This document shows positions 41,780-48,286 of a stretch of DNA of 48,286 bases, one piece after another. Each line of letters begins with the position of its first letter. Positions within the stretch are counted from its first letter, which is position 1. Where the stretch lies: contig JAFEAI010000266.1 in NCBI GenBank assembly GCA_018266475.1, positions 1 through 48,286 on the forward strand. Direction: 5' to 3'. A program made the position numbers and the translations under genes. This DNA comes from Bacteroidota bacterium. GTDB lineage: Bacteria; Bacteroidota; Bacteroidia; Flavobacteriales_F; PHOS-HE28. The notes below the pieces were generated by a model, which was not told where the DNA came from, did no database searches, and worked only from the letters and a program-made list of their open reading frames with translations.

Positions 41780-42682
41780 CTATTGGCTCCCCTTCATCAT
41801 CTCCATGTACTGGTTGATGTGCCCCGGGTCGATGATCTGCAGGGTGTTGTACACCTTGGCGCGTTCCTGCGGGTCTGCACCCTTGAAGAGGCTTACCAGT
41901 TCGTTGTACTTGGCATTGAACATCACCTGGAGGTTGTAGCTGCTGGGCTTGGCCTGGTGTACCGATTTGAGCGTTTCTATGGCAGCCGCGCACGCCTTGC
42001 GCCCGGTGGCCACGTCCTGGTACATCACATCGAACCCGTTGCGGTGGTAGTCGTACAGGAATTGCCGCAAGGGCCTGAAGACGGCCTGCTGCTGGTTGTC
42101 CAGCAGCCAATAGCGGTTTTTCTGGTCCTCGAAGGCCTTCCAGCCGGATTCGGAGGCGTTCTGCGCGTTGTTCACCACGTTCTGCGCCTGGGCGTAGTAG
42201 TCGGTGCCGCCCATGGGCGAAAAGGTGTCGGCATCCACGCCGAGGATGAAATAGGCGTAGTAGGCCACAATGGAGGAGAGGTTGGAGGAGAAGCGTTCGG
42301 GGGAGAACTCGATCTGGGTGTTCTCCAGGAAGGTGATCTGCACGTTGTTGTCCAGGATGTCCATCACCGGGCTGAGGTAATCGGTGCCGTACACGGGCCG
42401 GGAGTAGATCACCTGGAGGGTGCCGGAGAAGCGGTCGGCCGCTGCCTGCTCGTTGATGGTGAGCAGCATGTTGCAATCGAGGCGTTCGGATGGGCTGAAG
42501 TTGAGCGCGGTCCAGCGGCGCGTGTTCATCAGCTGGGCGATGCTGGTCTCCATGCTTTCGAACACGCGCTTTGGGGTGCTCTGGATCTTGGGCGCGATCA
42601 CGGACACCTTGCAGTTGAACTCCTGCGCGCGGGCAGGGGCCAGGACCAAGAGCGGCAGCACAAGGAGGAACTTACTTCGCAT
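41780..42682 (-). CDS. porD: DUF4835 family, PorD-like T9SS-associated protein
   Basis: A 300-residue secreted protein with a signal peptide (RSKFLLVLPLLVLAPARAQ). The mature part contains FNCKVSV at its start, RRWTALNFSPSERLDC, SRPVYGTDYLSPV and VAYYAYFILGVDADTFSP, features I recall from the DUF4835 family. NCBI names this family PorD and links it to T9SS; the mechanistic role is not settled, so the symbol is tentative. Its start overlaps the coaBC stop by 11 bases, in the usual coaBC-DUF4835-recN order. Confidence 0.8.
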   Translation of the reverse strand: MRSKFLLVLPLLVLAPARAQEFNCKVSVIAPKIQSTPKRVFESMETSIAQLMNTRRWTALNFSPSERLDCNMLLTINEQAAADRFSGTLQVIYSRPVYGTDYLSPVMDILDNNVQITFLENTQIEFSPERFSSNLSSIVAYYAYFILGVDADTFSPMGGTDYYAQAQNVVNNAQNASESGWKAFEDQKNRYWLLDNQQQAVFRPLRQFLYDYHRNGFDVMYQDVATGRKACAAAIETLKSVHQAKPSSYNLQVMFNAKYNELVSLFKGADPQERAKVYNTLQIIDPGHINQYMEMMKGSQ

Positions 42683-43901
42683 GGGGCAATAATATCGCGA
42701 TCCGGCGCAAGATGGAACGGGCCACTTCCGCCTTGGTCATCAACGGCAGTTCCTCCGTGTTCTTGTCCGCCCCTACCAGGGTCACTTTGTTGGTGTCATG
42801 GCCGAAGCCCGCACCGGCATCCTTGAGTGAATTGAGGACGATGAGGTCCAGGTTCTTGCGCTGGAGCTTCCCCATGGCATGGGCGAGTTCGTTGTCCGTT
42901 TCCAAGGCAAATCCGGCAAGCACCTGCCCCTTTTGTTTCTGTCCGCCCATCCAGGCCAGGATATCCTCGGTGGGTTCCAGCTCCAACGCAGGAAGGCTTG
43001 TGCCCTTCTTCATTTTTTCGGCTGCTGCATGCGCGGGGCGCCAGTCGGCCACGGCGGCGCTCATGATGGCCACGTCGCAGTGTGCAAACCGGGCCTTTGC
43101 GGCAGCGGCCATTTGGGCTGCCGACACCACGTCGGTGCGGTGTACCGCAGGGTGGTCCAAGGCCAAGGCCACCGGCCCTGCGATCAGCTCCACGATGGCG
43201 CCCTGCGCGGCGGCCTCGCGGGCCAAAGCGAAGCCCATCTTGCCCGAGCTGCTGTTGCCAATGAAACGGACGGGATCAATGGCTTCGTGGGTGGGGCCTG
43301 CGGTGATGAGCATCCTTTTGCCGGCCCATGGCGATCCCGCGTTCATGGCTTCGGCCACGCGCCGCACAATGTCCTCAGGTTCGGTCATGCGGCCAACGCC
43401 TGCAAGGCCGCTGGCCAATTCCCCGTCCTCGGGCCCGATCAGGTGCAGGCCCCTTGCCGTCAGCCGTGCCAGGTTGTCCGTGGTCTCCGGGGCGCGGTAC
43501 ATCTCCATGTCCATGGCAGGCGCGGCGAAAGCGGGGCACTCGGCGCTGAGCCAGCAGGCCATCAGCAGGTTGTCGCATAGCCCATGGGCCATTTTGGCCA
43601 AGGTATGGGCCGTGGCGGGAGCGATCAGCAGCACATCCGCCCATCGGGCCAGGTGTACATGGTCGTTCCAAGTGGTGGTGCCTTCTTCCTTTTGCACCAG
43701 GTCCGTTAGCGCAGGCCGCCCGCTGAGGGTGGAAAGCACCAGAGGGGAGACGAAATCGTGGGCGGCGGGTGAAAGCACCACCTGCACTTGGGCCCCGGCC
43801 TTTACCAGGGCGCGCACCAGCATGGGCGCTTTGTAGGCGGCAATGCCGCCGGACACGCCCAGCAGCACCCTGCGCGGAAGAACTGCCGGCGCACCCATCA
43901 C
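42672..43901 (-). CDS. coaBC: Bifunctional phosphopantothenoylcysteine decarboxylase / phosphopantothenate-cysteine ligase
   Basis: A 409-residue CoaBC. The flavoprotein decarboxylase half (about 10-185) has SGGIAAYK, HVHLARWAD with the catalytic His and PAMDMEMY in place of the common PAMNxxMW; GRMTEP ends this half. The ligase half (about 195-400) has ITAGPTHEAIDPVRF and the SGKMG loop, AAVADW, and the C-terminal NDxxxN region seen as VLNSLKDAGAGFG. It performs two consecutive steps of coenzyme A synthesis. In the operon it follows rpoZ by 15 bases. Confidence 0.94.
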   Translation of the reverse strand: MMGAPAVLPRRVLLGVSGGIAAYKAPMLVRALVKAGAQVQVVLSPAAHDFVSPLVLSTLSGRPALTDLVQKEEGTTTWNDHVHLARWADVLLIAPATAHTLAKMAHGLCDNLLMACWLSAECPAFAAPAMDMEMYRAPETTDNLARLTARGLHLIGPEDGELASGLAGVGRMTEPEDIVRRVAEAMNAGSPWAGKRMLITAGPTHEAIDPVRFIGNSSSGKMGFALAREAAAQGAIVELIAGPVALALDHPAVHRTDVVSAAQMAAAAKARFAHCDVAIMSAAVADWRPAHAAAEKMKKGTSLPALELEPTEDILAWMGGQKQKGQVLAGFALETDNELAHAMGKLQRKNLDLIVLNSLKDAGAGFGHDTNKVTLVGADKNTEELPLMTKAEVARSILRRIAILLPHAK

Positions 43902-43916
43902 CAGGTTGGCAACGGT

Positions 43917-44252
43917 TTACTGGGCTTCCTTCACGCCCGGCTCGGGGCGGCGGAACACGATGCGGCCGTGCATCAGCTCCTCCACGGCGATGGTGGACGG
44001 CTTGGGCATGCGCTCGAATTGCTTGCTTAGCTCGATCTGCTCGCGGTTCTCGTAGATCTCCTCGATATTCTCGCCGGACACGGTGAACTCCTCCATGCGG
44101 TGGTTGATCTCCTCCTTCACCTCCACGGCGATCTGGTTGGCCCGCTTGCCCAGGATGGCGATGGTTTCGTAGATGTTGCCCGTTTCCGTGTCCATGCGGT
44201 TCACATCGCGGGTCACGGTGGTCTTTGCGGCTTGCAGGTAGTGGGGGTTCAT
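43917..44252 (-). CDS. rpoZ: DNA-directed RNA polymerase omega subunit (Rpb6-like)
   Basis: A 111-residue protein. The core NIYETIAILGKRANQIAVEVKEEI (described here by its ends NIYETI and KRANQI) is the omega/Rpb6 signature, where omega helps assemble the beta-prime subunit. The N-terminal and C-terminal extensions are typical of Bacteroidota. Start overlaps the bamD stop by four bases (44249-44252). Confidence 0.9.
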   Translation of the reverse strand: MNPHYLQAAKTTVTRDVNRMDTETGNIYETIAILGKRANQIAVEVKEEINHRMEEFTVSGENIEEIYENREQIELSKQFERMPKPSTIAVEELMHGRIVFRRPEPGVKEAQ

Positions 44253-45058
44253 GGCGTCTCTTGGCTGTGCGGTCTTTTCTGCGGTGCGTTCAGGTCCCGG
44301 AGCATGGCCCGGGCTTGTGGCATGCGGGCACTGTTGGGAAAAGCGTCCGCGAAGGTATTGAATGATCGGATACCGGCTTCGGTACGTTCGGCCTTTTTGG
44401 CCTCCACGCTGTTCACGGCCAGGTCGTGGTCGGCCTGCAGGATGCTGAACAGGGCCTCCTCACGGTATATGGAGTTGGGCCAGGTGCGCAGGAAGCTCTT
44501 CAGGGCTTCACTGGCGGATTGGTAATAGCGCAGGCGCAGGTATTGCTTGGCGCCGGCGAAGTCCTTTTTCTCCAGCTTCAGGCGCAATTGCCCCACCAGC
44601 GAAAGGCATGAATCCTGCAATGCGCTTTCCGGATACCGCACCATGAAGAGTTCCAGCTTTTCAATGGCCGTGCGGGTGTCGCGCTGGTCCAGTTCATATT
44701 CCGGCGATTCCTTGTAGTGGCAGTAGGCGGCCAGGAAGTCGCATTCCTCGGCGTGCGGGCTGTTGCGGAAGGTCTTGGAGAAGTTGCCGAGGTAGTAGCT
44801 GGCCATGATGTAGTCCTTCATGCCGAAGTAGCCCTTGGCGTAGTAGTAGCTTACCGGCTCGAAGAGCGTATCCCCGCGGGTAAGGCTAAGCAGCTCCTCC
44901 AGCAGGGGCATGGCCCGGTCGTAGTCGGGTTTTTCAAAGTACTGCACGGCCATGCGGTACTTGTACTTCACGTCGGTGCTTTTCACCGCCTTGCCAAACT
45001 CGCTGCAGGAGGTCAGCAGCAGGGCGGCCAGCAGGGCGTAGAGGGGGATTTTCCGCAT
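44249..45058 (-). CDS. bamD: Outer-membrane assembly lipoprotein BamD
   Basis: A 269-residue lipoprotein with lipobox LLTSC (C18 lipidated). It consists of tetratricopeptide-like helix pairs (YRMAVQYFEKPDYDRAMPLLEEL, FRNSPHAEECDFLAAYCHY and more), as in BamD/YfiO, an essential part of the BAM machine inserting outer-membrane beta-barrels. I chose the ATG at 45058 rather than the one four codons earlier because it starts the signal peptide directly; a perfect TACCTTTG box lies at 45068-45075. It opens the rpoZ-coaBC-porD-recN run. Confidence 0.92.
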   Translation of the reverse strand: MRKIPLYALLAALLLTSCSEFGKAVKSTDVKYKYRMAVQYFEKPDYDRAMPLLEELLSLTRGDTLFEPVSYYYAKGYFGMKDYIMASYYLGNFSKTFRNSPHAEECDFLAAYCHYKESPEYELDQRDTRTAIEKLELFMVRYPESALQDSCLSLVGQLRLKLEKKDFAGAKQYLRLRYYQSASEALKSFLRTWPNSIYREEALFSILQADHDLAVNSVEAKKAERTEAGIRSFNTFADAFPNSARMPQARAMLRDLNAPQKRPHSQETP

Positions 45059-45067
45059 GGAGGGCGG

Positions 45068-45075
45068 CAAAGGTA
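45068..45075 (-). promoter_or_regulatory. Bacteroidota -7 box (TACCTTTG) for the bamD operon
   Basis: On the minus strand the octamer TACCTTTG matches the consensus exactly and lies nine bases before the bamD ATG. A TTG occurs 23 bases further upstream, slightly more than the usual spacing. The predicted leader would be only a few bases long. Confidence 0.55.
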
Positions 45076-45139
45076 GGGCTGCCTGCGTACACGGCCCTCA
45101 ACCCTGCGCCATGTGCCCTTCCCACCTCCCCCGGTGCGG

Positions 45140-45889
45140 TCAAAAAGGCTTGAGCTTTCCTTTTTTCAACTTGATCGCCAAGCGGGCCACGTCATCCTCA
45201 CCCCGCACGTCGATGCGCTTGATCTCGTACAGGTCGCGGCTGGGGGTGCGCTCGGGCTTGTTGCCAATGCGGAAGGCGGCCTCCACACCGGTGGTTGCCA
45301 GTGCCTTTTTCATGGCGGCCAGCGCGGCGGCATCCTTCGGCCTGGCCCCGTAGGGCCATGCCAGCACGGGGTGCCACGGCAGACCGGAGACGCTGAAGAC
45401 CTCCATGGACCGCCGCATGACGGCTGCTGCCTGCTGCGCGGAAAGCCGCTTGAAGTCCTCGTGGTGGTGGCCGTGCAGCGCCAGTTGCACCAGCTCGGGG
45501 TCCAGGGTGCGGTATTCCTCCGGCGCCATCTTCCTGTCCAGCTCATCGGCGGCCTGCGGATAGCTGCCGTCCAAGGTGCCGGTGATCACGAAGATGGTGG
45601 CGGGCCAGCGGAACGCCTGCAGCAACGGATACAGGTGGGTGAGGTTGTTGCGGTAGCCGTCGTCAAAGGTGAGCAGGAGGTCGGAAGCCAGGGCGGGCCG
45701 CGCTCCCTTTGCCGTAGCCATGAAATCGCGCAGGTGCAGCGGGCGGAAGCCGTTGTCCCGCAGGTAGGTGAAGTGCTCCCGCAGCTGCTCCGGGGTAACG
45801 GTAAGGCCGTCATGTAGGCCCGGCCAAACGCGGTGGTACATCAGCACCGGAATGCCCTTAATGCGGGGAAGCAGCCAATGGAGCGCCAT
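45140..45889 (-). CDS. Polysaccharide deacetylase (NodB fold, CE4)
   Basis: A 249-residue NodB-type deacetylase without a clear signal peptide. IPVLMYHRV opens the fold, LLTFDDGY (residues 72-79) carries the catalytic base and metal Asp (D76, D77), and LHGHHHEDF (138-146) gives the HxxxH metal pair (H139, H143), in place of the more usual SHTxxH. WPYG is a later motif. It removes N- or O-acetyl groups from a surface glycan, possibly LPS-related given the neighbouring divergent glycosyltransferase. GACCTTTG (45894-45901) is a -7-like box four bases upstream. Confidence 0.9.
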   Translation of the reverse strand: MALHWLLPRIKGIPVLMYHRVWPGLHDGLTVTPEQLREHFTYLRDNGFRPLHLRDFMATAKGARPALASDLLLTFDDGYRNNLTHLYPLLQAFRWPATIFVITGTLDGSYPQAADELDRKMAPEEYRTLDPELVQLALHGHHHEDFKRLSAQQAAAVMRRSMEVFSVSGLPWHPVLAWPYGARPKDAAALAAMKKALATTGVEAAFRIGNKPERTPSRDLYEIKRIDVRGEDDVARLAIKLKKGKLKPF

Positions 45890-45939
45890 GGGCCAAAGGT
45901 CGGCATTGCCGGGCAGTCCTTTCTTTGCACCCGCAAGCC

Positions 45940-46710
45940 ATGGAGAAGCTCAGCGTGGTGATCATCACCCTCAACGAGGCGGCGGACATCGCCCGGGCCG
46001 TGCGCTCCGTGCATGGGCTGGCGGACGAGGTGGTGGTGGTGGACAGCGGCAGCACCGACGGCACCCAGCGGATCGCGCAGGAGGCCGGGGCCCGCGTGGT
46101 ACACCGCGATTTCAGCGGGTACGGCGAGCAGAAGCACTTCGCCTCCGAGCAGGCCGCGAACCCCTGGGTGCTGAACATTGATGCCGACGAACACCCCTCC
46201 GAGGAGCTGAAAGCCTCCATCCGGCGCATCCTGGAACAGCCGCAACACGGGGCCTACACCATGAACGTGCTCACCTCCTACTGCGGGCGCTACATCCGCC
46301 ATTGCGGCTGGTACCCCAACCGGAAGCTGCGCCTGTGGGACCGCCGCCGGGGCGCCATGAGCATGGACAAGCTGCACGAAGGCTGGCGCCCGGCCGCCGG
46401 GGCCACTACCGGCCATCTGCAAGGCGACCTGCTCCATGAGGGCTTCCCCACCATCGACTCGCACATGGAGCGGATCATCCGCTATTCGGAGATCGGGGCC
46501 CGCTTCGACCTGGCGCGCGGCAAGCGCACCGGCCTGCTGAAACTGCTCCTGGGGCCCGCCTGGGTGTTCTTCACCATGTACGTGCTGCGCGGCGGCTTCC
46601 GCGACGGCCTGCCCGGCTACCTGGTGTGCCGCACCAGCGCCACCGCAGCCTTTGTGAAGTATGCCAAGATCAGGCTCTACGCGCGTCAGGCTGAAGCACC
46701 CCGGCAGTAA
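45940..46710 (+). CDS. Glycosyltransferase family 2, WaaE/KdtX-like (LPS core)
   Basis: A 256-residue GT-A glycosyltransferase. LSVVIITLNE (4-13) is the nucleotide-sugar binding start, VVDSGSTDGT (34-43) the second motif, and DADE (81-84) the metal-binding DxD. GWYPNRKLRLWDRRRG and HLQGDLLHEGF are typical of the WaaE/KdtX branch that adds glucose to the LPS inner core. The C-terminus carries an amphipathic membrane-associated stretch (about 205-240). The start at 45940 is preceded by TTTCTTTG (45920-45927), a near -7 box. Confidence 0.9.
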   Translation: MEKLSVVIITLNEAADIARAVRSVHGLADEVVVVDSGSTDGTQRIAQEAGARVVHRDFSGYGEQKHFASEQAANPWVLNIDADEHPSEELKASIRRILEQPQHGAYTMNVLTSYCGRYIRHCGWYPNRKLRLWDRRRGAMSMDKLHEGWRPAAGATTGHLQGDLLHEGFPTIDSHMERIIRYSEIGARFDLARGKRTGLLKLLLGPAWVFFTMYVLRGGFRDGLPGYLVCRTSATAAFVKYAKIRLYARQAEAPRQ

Positions 46711-46762
46711 GGCCAGCTGCGCACCTCCCCTTACCTTCGCCGCCGCAGAGCAACGAACCATC

Positions 46763-48007
46763 ATGAACGACATCTTCGACAAGATCCGGAAAGACGCAGG
46801 CCCCATTGGCCGCCATGCCAAAGCATCGCACGGCTATTTCTCCTTCCCCAAGCTGGAAGGCGAACTGGGGTCGCACATGACCTTCCGCGGCAAAGAAGTG
46901 CTGGTGTGGAGCCTGAACAACTACCTGGGCTTAGCCAACCACCCGGAGATCCGCAAGGTGGATGCACAGGCCGCCAAGGATTGGGGCCTCGCCTACCCCA
47001 TGGGCGCCCGCATGATGAGCGGCCAAACCAAGTACCACGAACAGCTGGAGGACCAATTGAGCGAATTCATGGGCAAGGAGGACACCTTCCTGCTCAACTT
47101 CGGCTACCAAGGCTGCATGAGCACCATCGACGCGCTGCTCACGCGCCACGATGTGCTTGTGTTCGACAGTGAATGCCATGCCTGCATGATGGACGGCGCC
47201 CGCCTGCACAGCGGAAAGCGCTTCCGCTTCCAGCACAACGACATGGAGAGCTTCGACAAGCAGTTGGAACATGCCCGCAAGGTGGTGGAGCAAACCGGCG
47301 GCGGCATCCTGGTGATGACCGAAGGCGTCTTCGGCATGGCCGGCGACCAAGGCAAGCTCAAGGAGATCGTGGAACGCAAGGCCAAATACAACTTCCGCCT
47401 GCTGGTGGACGATGCCCATGGCTTCGGCCAAATGGGCAGCCATGGCCGCGGCACGGGCGACGAACAGGGCGTGCAGGACCAGATCGACATCTACTTCGGC
47501 ACCTTCGCCAAGAGCATGGCCAGCATCGGCGCCTTCATCAGCGGGCCCGAGGACGTGATCATGTTCCTGCGCTACAACATGCGCAGCCAAACCTTCGCCA
47601 AGAGCCTGCCCATGCCCATCGTCATCGGTGCCATGAAGCGCCTGGAAATGATGCGCACCATGCCCGAACTGAAGGAAAAGCTATGGACCATCACCCGCGC
47701 CCTGCAGGAAGGCCTGCGCAAGGACGGGCTCGATATCGGCAAGACCAACAGCTGCGTAACGCCCGTGTACATGAAGGGCAACATCCCCGAAGCCACCAAC
47801 GTGGTGCTGGACCTGCGCGAGAACCACGGCATCTTCTGCAGCATCGTGGTGTATCCGGTGATTCCCAAGGGCGAGATCATCCTTCGCCTGATCCCCACCG
47901 CCACCCATAGCTTGGAGGACGTGAAGCGCACCATTGAGAGCTTCAAGCAGGTGAAGACGAAGCTGGAAGCCGGGGAATACAAGGCGGAAAGCATCGCCAA
48001 CGTGTGA
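46763..48007 (+). CDS. PLP-dependent alpha-oxoamine synthase, serine palmitoyltransferase-like
   Basis: A 414-residue fold-type I PLP enzyme. VWSLNNYLGL (48-57), TEGVFGMAGDQG (186-197), VDDAHGFG (215-222) and TFAKSMASIGAF with PLP Lys K250 place it in the alpha-oxoamine synthase family (SPT, KBL, BioF, AlaS). Bacteroidota commonly use such an enzyme to condense serine with acyl-CoA for sphingolipids. The usual GSGGSR-like stretch reads PMGARMMSGQTKYH, so this may be a divergent SPT or a paralog of other function. The ATG at 46763 is preceded by TACCTTCG (46732-46739). The gene abuts the hairpin repeat array. Confidence 0.85.
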   Translation: MNDIFDKIRKDAGPIGRHAKASHGYFSFPKLEGELGSHMTFRGKEVLVWSLNNYLGLANHPEIRKVDAQAAKDWGLAYPMGARMMSGQTKYHEQLEDQLSEFMGKEDTFLLNFGYQGCMSTIDALLTRHDVLVFDSECHACMMDGARLHSGKRFRFQHNDMESFDKQLEHARKVVEQTGGGILVMTEGVFGMAGDQGKLKEIVERKAKYNFRLLVDDAHGFGQMGSHGRGTGDEQGVQDQIDIYFGTFAKSMASIGAFISGPEDVIMFLRYNMRSQTFAKSLPMPIVIGAMKRLEMMRTMPELKEKLWTITRALQEGLRKDGLDIGKTNSCVTPVYMKGNIPEATNVVLDLRENHGIFCSIVVYPVIPKGEIILRLIPTATHSLEDVKRTIESFKQVKTKLEAGEYKAESIANV

Positions 48008-48286
48008 GGGCCAACGGCCCGCCCTCATACCCTCCCGACGCATAGCGTCGGGCTCGCTGCCCATAAAATTGGCGGAGCGCCGAAGGCGCGCCCTCATACC
48101 CTCCCGGCGCATAGCGTCGGGCTCGCTGCCCATAAAATTGGCGGAGCGCCGAAGGCGCGCCCTCATACCCTCCCGACGCATAGCGTCGGGCTCGCTGCCC
48201 ATAAAATTGGCGGAGCGCCGAAGGCGCGCCCTCATACCCTCCCGACGCATAGCGTCGGGCTCGCTGCCCATAAAATTGGCGGAGCG
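48008..48286. repeat. Tandem 69-bp repeats, each with two hairpins, running to the window end
   Basis: Repeat units start with CCCTCATACC at 48022, 48091, 48160 and 48229, exactly 69 bases apart; the fourth runs off the window. Each unit contains CCCGACGC-ATA-GCGTCGGG and GCGCC-GAA-GGCGC. In unit 2 one base change (A to G) turns an A-U into a G-U pair. A degenerate hairpin GGGCC-AAC-GGCCC directly after the stop codon replaces the GCGCC-GAA-GGCGC stem with a compensatory pair change. The units have no spacers between them, so this is not CRISPR. Confidence 0.9.

Noticed and set aside
47681-48271. Minus-strand ORF with repeated 23-residue units opposite the 69-bp repeats
   Set aside because: The unit length is a multiple of three, so any frame stays open. 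The 3' half is antisense to the oxoamine synthase gene. There is no family match or start context.
48022-48286. Possible CRISPR array
   Set aside because: Units are 69 bases and nearly identical with no unique spacers, and no cas gene is nearby.

Overview
The window looks like a chromosomal segment of a GC-rich member of the Bacteroidota, probably Flavobacteriales. The evidence is: two proteins with type IX secretion (T9SS) type B C-termini and one with a type A C-terminus; a PorD-like protein; Bacteroidota-type -7 promoter boxes (TAnnTTTG) just upstream of many genes; and two gene orders that I recall as conserved in this phylum (bamD-rpoZ-coaBC-porD-recN, and DUF5683-dapB-lepB-lepB). Coding density is high. 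I see no rRNA, tRNA, CRISPR array, phage or transposase gene.

Layout. 1-3135 (minus): a type I restriction-modification operon hsdM - YhcG/DUF1016 nuclease - hsdS, with hsdS cut by the window edge. 3378-4883 (minus): an RhlE-like DEAD-box helicase with a predicted long leader. 4884-5296: the only gene-free stretch over 300 bases. 5297-6343 (minus): a dipeptide epimerase. 6469-11765 (plus): a cytochrome c maturation cluster ccmB-ccmC-ccmD-ccmE-ccmF. 12028-12566 (minus): a ParE/RelE-type toxin-antitoxin pair. 12679-15598 (plus): an overlapping run DUF2520 - KdsC-like phosphatase - UbiA-family prenyltransferase - Maf.

15605-20529: two large T9SS type B cargo proteins on the minus strand flank a small outer-membrane beta-barrel gene on the plus strand. 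20713-25125: MazG, a FucP-type sugar transporter, a GluR0-like ligand-gated potassium channel and a metallo-beta-lactamase-fold hydrolase. 25129-27563 (minus): a Rieske protein and ComEC. 27680-33570 (plus): DUF5683, DapB, two tandem signal peptidases, a TPR lipoprotein, a Nudix hydrolase and a T9SS type A protein.

33804-39105 (minus): a caspase-fold/TPR protein whose expected catalytic Cys is Ala, followed after 28 bases by a beta-propeller/Y_Y_Y receptor fused to a complete class III adenylate cyclase domain. This pair is the best candidate for an undescribed signalling module. 39179-45889 (minus): fabI, recN, porD-like, coaBC, rpoZ, bamD and a polysaccharide deacetylase. 45940-48007 (plus): an LPS-core-type glycosyltransferase and an alpha-oxoamine synthase. 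48008-48286: an array of 69-bp tandem repeats carrying hairpins, one of which shows a compensatory base-pair change.

The genes are mostly envelope biogenesis (BamD, LepB, T9SS, KdsC, glycosyltransferase, FabI), respiration (Ccm), nucleotide and cofactor housekeeping (MazG, Nudix, CoaBC), and sensing or defence (restriction-modification, toxin-antitoxin, channel, cyclase/caspase pair). All functions are inferred from sequence motifs and context; no database search was run.
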